From CAZFPT01 sp046541875 (GTDB taxonomy: Bacteria > Planctomycetota > Phycisphaerae > SM23-33): a stretch of DNA of 64,000 bases. A program made the translations under genes and the position numbers. The stretch spans positions 1 to 64,000 of the forward strand of contig JBKHCL010000001.1 in assembly GCA_046541875.1 (NCBI GenBank). Direction: 5' to 3'. This document shows, piece by piece, positions 56,982 to 64,000 of the stretch (within the stretch, counting starts at the first letter, position 1; each line of letters begins with the position of its first letter). A model generated the notes under the pieces. It had not been told where the DNA came from. It did no database searches and saw only the letters and a list, made by a program, of their open reading frames with translations.

Positions 56982-58484
56982 ATGAATCACAAACTGCTCC
57001 GAAATATGACGTTGAGTGCTCTGCTGGTCGCGATGCTGCACGCCCTCGGCTGTGGCGGCATCCCGGCGGCTCCGCCACCGACCAGCACAGTGGAATACGA
57101 GAAGATGCGCCTCAATCAGCGAGTGTCCTATCCCAAGCGGACGGTCATTCTCTATAACCTCCAGCGCGTGCTGGATCCCGATGTCTCACCCCAGGCCCGC
57201 CAGAGCTCGCTGCAACTGGTCGAGCAGCTCGGCGAGCAGGATCTCGCGGTACGCACCGAGCTGGCGAAGGTCCTGGCCGGCGAGAATACCCCGCCCGAAC
57301 TCCGAGACGCGGTGCTCAAGCTCCTGTTGAAACGCGACCACCCGGACCTCGCCACGCACGTGGTGCGCGTACTGGCTGAGCTCAAGCCCGACGACCCGAT
57401 GCGAAAGACCGTGCTGGACTGGCTTTCGCGGCATCCCACTCCGGGCGTGCTGGCGGAAGTGGTGGCCCTGTGGGCACGGGACGGCAAGACCGAAGGATAC
57501 CAGAAGCGCTACGAGCGGGTCGTCGAGCGGATCAGCGGAAAGCCCTGGGACCAGGCGTTGCTGGAGGGGCTCAACCGCGACGGGTTTTCCGCCCGCGGGT
57601 CGGCCGTCACGATCTTGGCCCGTCGGATGGGGCGAAAGCAGCTGGCGACGCGCATTGGCACGCTGCCGCCCCGCACGATGGCGGTGCTGGCGATGCAGGA
57701 ATTCCTGGGCAAGTTCGACTATCTTCCCACCTCCGGGGAAGACCTGCTGACGATCGTCTCGCTCTATCGCAACGAGAGCAAAGCCATCCCCGACGCTGCC
57801 CGGCAGTACGAGATCTGGCGGCGCGATCACGGGTACGTCTTCGAGGCGAGGGACTTCCACATCCTCGCGGCGTTGGCGAGAGACCCGCTTCGTCCGAACC
57901 TCCGGCGGAGTCATTTGATTCTCTCGATCGGGCGGCAACTCAAGAAAAGCAAACACGTCCGGGCGATCGCACCCGGGCGAGGCCGAACCGACCAGGGAAA
58001 TTTCTGGATGGTCTCGCACAAACTTTCGATGGCCGATCTGTGGAACGTGTACCTTCTGGTGGAGATGCTCTCGCGCAAGCGCGTGCAGATCGCACTGGGC
58101 ATCGTGGCCGACCGCGACCTGAAGGACACGCGAACCGCTCACGGCGGGCTGGTGGTCTACGAGAACGGCCAGGCCGAGGCAGAGCTGTATACTCCGTCGC
58201 GCGACGCGCCTGCCAATGACCTCACCTACGTGCCGTCGCGGGCGGCGGTGCTGGCCGGCCGGGATGCGCTGTGCCGGTTCACCTGTCATTTCGAGCGGAT
58301 CAACAACGCCCTTCGCGCCGGACCGGGCCCGGAAGAACTCCGCGACGCCAAACGCGTCGGCTACTACGGGTTGACGATCACCAGCGTTTCGTCCGAGGCG
58401 TTGTGCGCCCACTACTACAATCCCGACGGACAGGTGATCTCGCTGGGTGTGTACCCCTTCGCCGGTGGCAGGACCGCCCGGTAA
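56982..58484 (+). CDS. Lipoprotein with HEAT-like helical region, function unknown
   Basis: 500 residues. Signal peptide ending LHALGC (lipobox Cys24). Residues about 45-190 form HEAT-like helices (SPQARQSSLQLVEQLGEQDLAVRTEL, PELRDAVLKLLLKRDHPDLATHVV). Later parts (about 290-500) look globular with beta segments (HGGLVVYENGQAEAELYTPS, RVGYYGLTITSVSSEALCAHYYNPDGQVISLGVYPF). No catalytic motif recognised. Expressed from its own promoter, divergent from the ABC operon. Confidence 0.75.
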   Translation: MNHKLLRNMTLSALLVAMLHALGCGGIPAAPPPTSTVEYEKMRLNQRVSYPKRTVILYNLQRVLDPDVSPQARQSSLQLVEQLGEQDLAVRTELAKVLAGENTPPELRDAVLKLLLKRDHPDLATHVVRVLAELKPDDPMRKTVLDWLSRHPTPGVLAEVVALWARDGKTEGYQKRYERVVERISGKPWDQALLEGLNRDGFSARGSAVTILARRMGRKQLATRIGTLPPRTMAVLAMQEFLGKFDYLPTSGEDLLTIVSLYRNESKAIPDAARQYEIWRRDHGYVFEARDFHILAALARDPLRPNLRRSHLILSIGRQLKKSKHVRAIAPGRGRTDQGNFWMVSHKLSMADLWNVYLLVEMLSRKRVQIALGIVADRDLKDTRTAHGGLVVYENGQAEAELYTPSRDAPANDLTYVPSRAAVLAGRDALCRFTCHFERINNALRAGPGPEELRDAKRVGYYGLTITSVSSEALCAHYYNPDGQVISLGVYPFAGGRTAR

Positions 58485-58514
58485 CGCGCAGCGGCGGGGC
58501 GGTGGCTTAGGGTT

Positions 58515-59336
58515 TTACTCTGCGGGGTCGTCGTCGGCAGTGGGCAGTTCAATGCGGAACCGCGTGCCGCAACCTTCCTCGCTCTCGACGCTGAGATGTC
58601 CGTGATGCTCGTGGATGATCCGTCGGGTGGTGGGCAGCCCCAGGCCCGAGCCGGCTTTCTTGGTGGAGTAGTAGATATCGAACATCTTCGCGCGGACCTC
58701 CTCGGGAATGCCCGGGCCGGTGTCGACGACTTCGATCACGCCCTGCTCGCCCTCGCTGCGCACGTGAAGCATCAACTCTCCGCCATCGGTCATCGCCTGG
58801 ACGGCGTTGATCATCAGGTTCAGGACGGCCTGCTTGATAAGATTCACGTCGATCCGGCAGGGTACGGGCGTGTCACTGAGGGACGTCCGCAGCAGCACGT
58901 GGGCTGCCTCGGCCTGGGGCGCGAAGAAATCGGCCAACTCGCCCACCAGGGAATTGAGATCCTCGGTGCGCAACTGCAACTCGACGTTGCCGGCGAACCG
59001 CAGGAAGTCCTCCAGAATTCCCTGCAGCCGTTCGGCTTCCTGGTTGACCCGTTCGAGGCGCCGGCTCAGCCGATGGTGTTCCTCGTCGTCGTATTCGCGA
59101 AGGTCTTCGTTGAGCAGCGTGAGGTTCAGATGGATCGTGGACAGGGGGTTTTTGATTTCATGGGCCAATCCGCCCACCAGCTTGCCCACCTGCGCGAGAT
59201 GCTCCTGGCCGCTGGCGCGCCGGCGCATGCGACGGGCGTCGTCGAGCGTCCGCCGACAGCGCCGAAACACCAGCCACCCGCACAACGGACCGGCCAGCAA
59301 GGCCCCGAGAAAAATCCAGGCAATCCACATGGCCAT
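58515..59336 (-). CDS. Membrane-bound sensor histidine kinase
   Basis: 273 residues. One N-terminal membrane helix (AWIFLGALLAGPLCGWLVF), then HisKA with GGLAHEIKNPLSTIHLNL (His59), and HATPase_c with N box NLMINAVQAM, G1 VDTGPGIPEE and G2 GSGLGLPTTRRII. It lacks a sizeable sensory domain. No response regulator gene is next to it; the closest receiver-like gene, at 24937, is degenerate. Its start is 127 bp from the SAM leader, which is transcribed the other way. Confidence 0.92.
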   Translation of the reverse strand: MAMWIAWIFLGALLAGPLCGWLVFRRCRRTLDDARRMRRRASGQEHLAQVGKLVGGLAHEIKNPLSTIHLNLTLLNEDLREYDDEEHHRLSRRLERVNQEAERLQGILEDFLRFAGNVELQLRTEDLNSLVGELADFFAPQAEAAHVLLRTSLSDTPVPCRIDVNLIKQAVLNLMINAVQAMTDGGELMLHVRSEGEQGVIEVVDTGPGIPEEVRAKMFDIYYSTKKAGSGLGLPTTRRIIHEHHGHLSVESEEGCGTRFRIELPTADDDPAE

Positions 59337-59362
59337 ACAACTACCAGATGGCGAACGAAAAC

Positions 59363-59405
59363 GAAAGCGACCGGCAACAGGGGGCAGAGATCGCCGGTCG
59401 TTTTC
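59363..59405. promoter_or_regulatory. 13-bp inverted repeat in the divergent control region
   Basis: GAAAGCGACCGGC (59363-59375) pairs with GCCGGTCGTTTTC (59393-59405), one G-T mismatch, 17-nt spacer. It lies between the histidine kinase start and the met promoter, so it may be an operator for either, or a leader hairpin of the kinase gene. Confidence 0.45.
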
Positions 59406-59425
59406 CCGTGAGCGAACCTTTTTGC

Positions 59426-59455
59426 TTGAAACGCCGCCGGGGGCGGGCCTATAGT
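59426..59455 (+). promoter_or_regulatory. Sigma70-type promoter of the met operon
   Basis: -35 TTGAAA (59426-59431) and -10 TATAGT (59450-59455), spacing 18 bp. Transcription would begin at about 59462, right at the first base of the SAM riboswitch. Confidence 0.65.
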
Positions 59456-59461
59456 CTTCGT

Positions 59462-59570
59462 GGCATCAAGAGTGCGTGAGGGACCTGGCCCTGAGACCGC
59501 ACGGCAACCTGTTCCGGACTTTCGGTCCGGCGATAAGGTGCCGCACCAGCCCGCAAGGGAGCGATGTGGC
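59462..59570 (+). promoter_or_regulatory. SAM-I riboswitch (S-box) leader
   Basis: Diagnostic SAM-I consensus pieces appear in order: ATCAAGAG, GTGAGGGACCTGGCCC, GACCGCACGGCAACC, a P3 hairpin CCGGACTTTCGGTCCGG, AAGGTGCC, and GCGATG closing P1 with GGCATC. SAM binding would lower expression of metY and metX-metW. No clear intrinsic terminator follows before the metY start, so control may be at translation. Confidence 0.9.
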
Positions 59571-59681
59571 CTTGAGGATGCATTCCGAAGGCAATCTTCC
59601 CCCCGTGCACCCTATGATGCTCTACATCCCGGCCCGCGTCGGCCGATGAGACGTTCGCTCAATCCAGCAAGGAGAGACATC

Positions 59682-60989
59682 ATGACCGATACCCCCAAGA
59701 CGTACAATCTCGGAACCCTCGCGTTGCACGCCGGACAGGAAGACGACCCGGCCACCCACGCCCGGGCGGTGCCCATCTACTCCACGGTGGCGTACAACTT
59801 CGAGAGTACCGACCACGCCGCCGACCTGTTCGCCCTGAAAGACTTCGGGAATATCTACTCCCGGCTGATGAACCCCACCTGCGACGTGCTGGAAAAACGC
59901 CTGGCGGCCATGGACGGTGGCGCCGCCGGACTGGCGTTCGCCAGCGGGATGGCTGCCATCTCGGCGGCTGTTCTTACGCTCGCAAAGTCCGGGCAGAATA
60001 TCATCGCCGCGCCCAGCCTGTATGGCGGAACGGTGACGTTGTTCACCCAGACCTTCAAACGGTTGAACATCGAGGTCCGCTTTTTCGACCCCGACCGACC
60101 CGAGACGATCGCCGAGTTGGCTGACGAGAATACGCGCTGCGTATATCTCGAATCGCAGGGCAACCCGAAAAACGACGTCGCCGACTTCCAGGCCGTCACG
60201 TCCGCCGCCCACGAGCAGGGCCTGCCCGTGATCGTGGACAACACCGTCATGACGCCCGCGCTGTTCCGCCCCATCGAGCATGGAGCGGACATCGTGGTGT
60301 ATTCGACCACGAAATACCTTGGCGGCCATGGCGTTCACGTGGGCGGGGCGATCGTGGACAGCGGGAACTTCCCCTGGGCCGACGACCCGGAGAAATGGTC
60401 GGACTTCACCACGCCGGACCCCGCCTATCACGGCGTGGTGTTCACCGAGGCGCTGGCGCCGATCGGGAACATCGCGTTCATCGTCTACGTCCGTACACAC
60501 TGGCTGAGAGACACCGGCGGGGCGATGAGTCCGTTCGCGGCGTTCCTGTTTCTCCAGGGCATCGAGACGCTTCACCTGCGGATGGAGCGCCACTGCAAGA
60601 ACGCCCAGGCCATCGCCGAATGGCTCGACGGGCACCCGCTGGTGGAGAGCGTGAATTATCCCGGTCTGCCCGGCCATCCGTATCACGAGCGGTCGAAAAC
60701 GTACATGCCCGACGGCGCCGGCGGGATCATCGGGTTTGAGATCGCCGGGGGCAAGGATGCGGGCGTGAAGTTCATCAACGCCGTTCAACTCGCCAGCCAC
60801 GTTGCCAATATCGGCGACGCCAAGACGCTGGTGATACACCCTGCCTCCACGACGCACCAGCAGCTCTCCGAGGATGAACAGCTTGCCGCCGGCGTGACGG
60901 CCGGGTACGTTCGCCTCTGTGTGGGCATTGAAGACGTCGAGGACATCCGCGCGGACCTGGATCAGGCGCTGCAGGCCTCCCAGGGGTGA
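59682..60989 (+). CDS. metY: O-acetylhomoserine sulfhydrylase
   Basis: 435 residues from ATG 59682 after GGAGAG. A PLP-dependent enzyme of the Cys/Met-metabolism family that makes homocysteine from O-acetylhomoserine and sulfide. The PLP lysine is Lys211 in YSTTKYLGGHG; other blocks are YSRLMNPTCDVLE, FASGMAAISAAVL, PSLYGGT and VDNTVMTPALF. It is controlled by the SAM-I leader, and metX-metW follows 35 bp downstream. Confidence 0.96.
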   Translation: MTDTPKTYNLGTLALHAGQEDDPATHARAVPIYSTVAYNFESTDHAADLFALKDFGNIYSRLMNPTCDVLEKRLAAMDGGAAGLAFASGMAAISAAVLTLAKSGQNIIAAPSLYGGTVTLFTQTFKRLNIEVRFFDPDRPETIAELADENTRCVYLESQGNPKNDVADFQAVTSAAHEQGLPVIVDNTVMTPALFRPIEHGADIVVYSTTKYLGGHGVHVGGAIVDSGNFPWADDPEKWSDFTTPDPAYHGVVFTEALAPIGNIAFIVYVRTHWLRDTGGAMSPFAAFLFLQGIETLHLRMERHCKNAQAIAEWLDGHPLVESVNYPGLPGHPYHERSKTYMPDGAGGIIGFEIAGGKDAGVKFINAVQLASHVANIGDAKTLVIHPASTTHQQLSEDEQLAAGVTAGYVRLCVGIEDVEDIRADLDQALQASQG

Positions 60990-61024
60990 GATACGGACGG
61001 ACGAACGTTCCGCCAGGGAAGGAT

Positions 61025-62839
61025 ATGACCGAAGATACATTCGAAAGCAGTGATGTCGCACGCGGGGCCGAGGAACTCCGGTACGCACGGGCTGTGACGT
61101 TCGCCGGGCCGGTGGAACTGGAACTGGGCAGCGCGTTGCCGGAGGTGACCGTCGTCTACGAGACGTACGGCAAGCTCAACGAGGCCCGGGACAATGCGGT
61201 GCTCATCTGCCATGCGCTGACGGGCGATTCGCACGTGGCCGCCCACGACGAGGACGACGACGAGGGGTGGTGGGACATGGTGGGCATGGTCGGTCCAGGC
61301 CGACCGATCGACACGGAGCGGTATTTCGTGATCTGCCCCAACGCGTTGGGCGGCTGCCGTGGAACCACCGGGCCCAACTCGATCAACCCGCAGACCGCAA
61401 AGCCCTACGGGCCTGATTTTCCGACGATCACCACCGGCGACATCGTGGCCGTCCAGAAGATGCTCATCGACCATCTGGGGATCGATCAGCTCCTGGCGGT
61501 CATCGGCGGGTCCATGGGCGGCCATCAGGTGCTGGTGTGGGGAACGAAGCATTCGCACCAGGTGCGGGGGGCGATCGCCCTGGCCACCTCGCCTCGCCTC
61601 ACCAGCCAGACACTGGCGTTCGACGTGATCGGTCGCAACGCCATCATGCACGACCCGGACTTCCACGACGGTCGCTACTACCAGCAGGGCGACGGGCCGT
61701 CGACCGGGCTGGCGCTGGCGCGGATGCTGGCGCATATCACGTACCTCTCCCCGGAGTCGATGAAGGAGAAATTCGAGGCGACCCGCCATCAACCCCGGGA
61801 CATCCAGACCAGTTTCGAGAAGCGGTTCTCGGTCGGGTCGTACCTGGCCCACCAGGGCTCGAAATTCGTCGAGCGGTTCGACGCGAACAGCTACATTCGC
61901 CTGTCGATGGCGATGGACCTGTTCGACCTGGGCAACACGCCCGAGAAGCTGCGCGAGTCGTTCGATCCGTCCCAGTGCGCCTGGCTGGTGGTGAGCTTCA
62001 CCAGCGATTGGCTGTTTGCCCCGAGTCAGTCGCGGCAGATCGTGGCGGCTTTGCTGAATACCGACGCCCCGGTGAGCTACTGCAACATCGAGAGCAACTG
62101 CGGGCACGACGCGTTCCTGCTGCCCAACGATTTCGACAGCTACGGGCCGTTGGTGGAGGGGTTCCTGGCGAACCTCGCCGGTGAGCCGGTCGCCGTCTCT
62201 CAGCCGGACCCCATCGTCGACATGCACGCCTCGTCGCGCCTGCTCCACGCCGGGCGGCAGGATTACCGGCGCATCCTGGATCTGATCCCGCCGGACGCCA
62301 CGGTGCTGGACCTGGGGTGCGGCAATGGCGGATTGCTGGCCGACCTCAACGCCCGTGCGCCCGCCACCCGGCTGGGCGTGGAGGTGAAGGAATCCCGCGT
62401 GATCGAATGCGTCCGGAGGGGGCTGTACGTGGTGCATTCGGACATGAACGAGGGGCTGCCGCTGTTCGACGACGACCAGTTCGACGTGGTGGTGCTCTCG
62501 CTGGCGCTGCAGGCGGTCTGGGAGGTCGAGCGCGTGCTGGACGAGATGCTGCGCGTCGGGCGTCGTGGGATCGTGAGTTTCCCCAACTTCGGGTTCGCCC
62601 CGGTGGTGAAGATGCTCTCGGAGCAGGGGCGTGCGCCGGTCTCGGCGGGGATTCTCAGCTACGAGTGGTACAACACCCCGAACCTGCGGTTTTTCACCAT
62701 CCGGGACTTTGAGGAGCTCTGCGTCAAGAAGGGTTACACCATCCACGAGTGGGTCGCCCTGAACACCGAGGCAGGGCAGCGCGTCACCGACGACCCGAAT
62801 CGTAACGCGGACATGGCCGTCTACGTCCTCAGCCGATAG
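61025..62839 (+). CDS. metX-metW: Homoserine O-acetyltransferase fused to MetW
   Basis: 604 residues from ATG 61025 after GGAAGG; a GTG at 60986 is possible. Residues 1-385 are MetX, an alpha/beta hydrolase that acetylates homoserine: GGSMGG with nucleophile Ser163, FTSDWL with Asp328, CGHDAF with His361, and PNALGGCRGTTGPNS. Residues about 405-604 are MetW, with the class I methyltransferase SAM loop VLDLGCGNGG (428-436). In many bacteria metX and metW are separate neighbours, and MetW is reported to be needed for full MetX activity; here they are one chain. The product feeds MetY. Confidence 0.95.
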   Translation: MTEDTFESSDVARGAEELRYARAVTFAGPVELELGSALPEVTVVYETYGKLNEARDNAVLICHALTGDSHVAAHDEDDDEGWWDMVGMVGPGRPIDTERYFVICPNALGGCRGTTGPNSINPQTAKPYGPDFPTITTGDIVAVQKMLIDHLGIDQLLAVIGGSMGGHQVLVWGTKHSHQVRGAIALATSPRLTSQTLAFDVIGRNAIMHDPDFHDGRYYQQGDGPSTGLALARMLAHITYLSPESMKEKFEATRHQPRDIQTSFEKRFSVGSYLAHQGSKFVERFDANSYIRLSMAMDLFDLGNTPEKLRESFDPSQCAWLVVSFTSDWLFAPSQSRQIVAALLNTDAPVSYCNIESNCGHDAFLLPNDFDSYGPLVEGFLANLAGEPVAVSQPDPIVDMHASSRLLHAGRQDYRRILDLIPPDATVLDLGCGNGGLLADLNARAPATRLGVEVKESRVIECVRRGLYVVHSDMNEGLPLFDDDQFDVVVLSLALQAVWEVERVLDEMLRVGRRGIVSFPNFGFAPVVKMLSEQGRAPVSAGILSYEWYNTPNLRFFTIRDFEELCVKKGYTIHEWVALNTEAGQRVTDDPNRNADMAVYVLSR

Positions 62840-62973
62840 GCAGCGAGGCGGGCTGAATCTCCCTTGTCGGATGGAGGCGGTGCGGGTATGCTTTCCTGCT
62901 TCGATATGGCCCGAAGCTTCACGCAGCGACTGGCGGATGTACTCCCGTGCCCGTCGCCGCCGGAGGACCCACC

Positions 62974-63429
62974 ATGAATATCGCAGATTTGAGCAAAATT
63001 GAAGGCAGGACCTACCCGGCCCGTCGGCGGACGCAGAACGTCGTGGGCGGTGCCAGCCCCATCGAGGCGACGGCGTTCTCCATGGGATACGTCACGCTCG
63101 ACCCCAACGGCGGGCAGGTTCCGTGGCATAACCAACAGCAGGAAGAGGTCTACTTCGTGCTCAGCGGGACCGGCGAAATGTGCCTGGGCGACGAGAAGCA
63201 GACCCTCACCGACGGGCAGGCGGTGTATATTCCGTCCGGCGTGTTCCATCAACTCACCAACATCGGCGATACGCCGCTTACGTTCATTTACGTCTACGGC
63301 CCGGCCGGCGACGTGGATCACTGGAAGCAGGAACTCTCGGGCACGCTTCCCAAGGCCGGCGTGGACGTACCGCCGCTGCCGGAAGGCGCCTGGGAGCAGT
63401 GTACCGAGAAGCCCGAGGATGCCCAGTAG
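62974..63429 (+). CDS. Small cupin-domain protein
   Basis: 151 residues from ATG 62974 after GGAGG. Single conserved cupin barrel: GGQVPWHNQQQEEVYFVLSGTGEM and GQAVYIPSGVFHQLTNIG. One of the usual metal histidines in motif 1 is replaced (HNQ in place of HxH). The neighbouring oxidoreductase may share a carbohydrate role. Substrate unknown. Confidence 0.88.
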   Translation: MNIADLSKIEGRTYPARRRTQNVVGGASPIEATAFSMGYVTLDPNGGQVPWHNQQQEEVYFVLSGTGEMCLGDEKQTLTDGQAVYIPSGVFHQLTNIGDTPLTFIYVYGPAGDVDHWKQELSGTLPKAGVDVPPLPEGAWEQCTEKPEDAQ

Positions 63430-63516
63430 CCCCCGGACCCGTGCAACCCGCCCCGGCCGACCGACGTGGTCTCGACGAGGGCTGAGCAGAAACCCGAACC
63501 AACGAGGAAGACGTAG

Positions 63517-64000
63517 ATGCAGGATGCGAAGATACACAATGTAGGCGTCATCATGAATGGCGTCACCGGACGGATGGGCACCAACCAGCACCTGCTGCGG
63601 TCCATCATGGCCATCCGCGAGCAGGGCGGGGTGAAGGTCTCGCCCACCGAGTTCATCATGCCCGAGCCGGTCCTGGTGGGGCGCAATCCGGTGAAGCTCA
63701 AGAAGCTCGAAGAAATCACGGGCATCACCGAGTGGACCACCGACCTGGACGAAGTGCTCAGCGACGAGAAGTACACGCTCTACTTCGACGCCCTGTCGAC
63801 GACGCTGCGGGTGCCGAACGTCTCCAAGGCCATCGCGGCCGGCAAGAACATCTACTGCGAAAAGCCCACCGCGCTGACCACCGAGGACGCCTATCGGCTC
63901 TATACCGAGGCCCGCGATGCCGGCGTGAAGCACGGCGTGGTGCAGGACAAGCTCTGGCTGCCCGGGCTGATGAAGCTCAAGACGCTGATCGACAGCGGTT
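63517..64000 (+). CDS. Gfo/Idh/MocA-family oxidoreductase, 3' end outside the window
   Basis: The first 161 codons are visible, from ATG 63517 after GAGGAAG. The NAD(P)-binding loop reads VGVIMNGVTGRMGTNQHL. The family marker AAGKNIYCEKPTALTTEDAYRLYTEA carries the EKP motif. It would oxidise a sugar or sugar-like alcohol. The cupin gene 87 bp upstream may be in the same operon. Confidence 0.85.
   Translation, partial: MQDAKIHNVGVIMNGVTGRMGTNQHLLRSIMAIREQGGVKVSPTEFIMPEPVLVGRNPVKLKKLEEITGITEWTTDLDEVLSDEKYTLYFDALSTTLRVPNVSKAIAAGKNIYCEKPTALTTEDAYRLYTEARDAGVKHGVVQDKLWLPGLMKLKTLIDSG

Overview
The window is a GC-rich (roughly 65 percent by eye), densely coded bacterial chromosome segment. Planctomycetota is the best guess, perhaps Phycisphaerae. 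The reasons are several large secreted polysaccharide-lyase-like proteins, many lipoproteins with propeller, HEAT or TPR repeats, an ECF sigma factor followed by an anti-sigma factor and an STN-domain protein, and a MetX-MetW fusion. The phylum is inferred from gene content; there is no rRNA in the window to settle it.

Layout. 1-4.2 kb: a 5'-clipped PL8 polysaccharide lyase, then a 1.3 kb lipoprotein cassette bounded by a 100-bp direct repeat of the 3' end of a bifunctional-nuclease (DUF151) gene. 4.4-8.8 kb: carB and an M48 metalloprotease lipoprotein. 8.8-15.5 kb: a secreted protein of unknown function, an MBL-fold hydrolase downstream of a tandem NDK-domain protein, a GGQ release-factor-like protein, a TPR protein and a SerA-type dehydrogenase. 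15.5-16.3 kb has no recognised gene but holds several hairpins. 16.3-21.9 kb: a multidomain DJ-1/PfpI protein and a 1144-residue heparinase-like protein. 22.0-24.5 kb: ECF sigma, anti-sigma, STN protein. 24.5-27.9 kb: a degenerate receiver-domain protein, groES, groEL, a terminator and a small protein. 28-33 kb: a D-lactate-dehydrogenase-like enzyme and a minimal ebo cluster (eboF-eboD-eboE). 33-38 kb: DEAD-box helicase, aldo/keto reductase, a small unknown protein, and a CusA-type RND pump lacking its N-terminal half. 38-41.6 kb: a second giant heparinase-like protein. 41.9-46.3 kb: tRNA-Arg(CCT) and a three-gene ABC importer of the ferric-iron type. 46.4-49.9 kb: a P-loop kinase/deoxyribosyltransferase-like fusion, a PurF-type amidotransferase and a flavin reductase. 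49.9-56.8 kb: a tightly coupled four-gene operon (large membrane protein, ABC ATPase, ABC-2 permease, HEAT protein). 57-59.3 kb: a HEAT-like lipoprotein and a histidine kinase. 59.4-62.8 kb: sigma70-type promoter, SAM-I riboswitch, metY and metX-metW. 63-64 kb: a cupin and a clipped Gfo/Idh/MocA oxidoreductase.

How the genes work together. The clearest functional unit is the methionine operon, where a SAM-sensing leader controls O-acetylhomoserine synthesis and sulfhydrylation. CarB and the PurF-like protein belong to nucleotide synthesis. The lyases and secreted proteins suggest a polysaccharide-degrading heterotroph, although the lyase genes are scattered and not in one utilisation locus. 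No CRISPR array, IS transposase, integrase or rRNA was seen. The most unusual structures are the repeat-bounded lipoprotein cassette, the reduced ebo cluster, the half RND pump abutting a lyase gene, and the fusion proteins.
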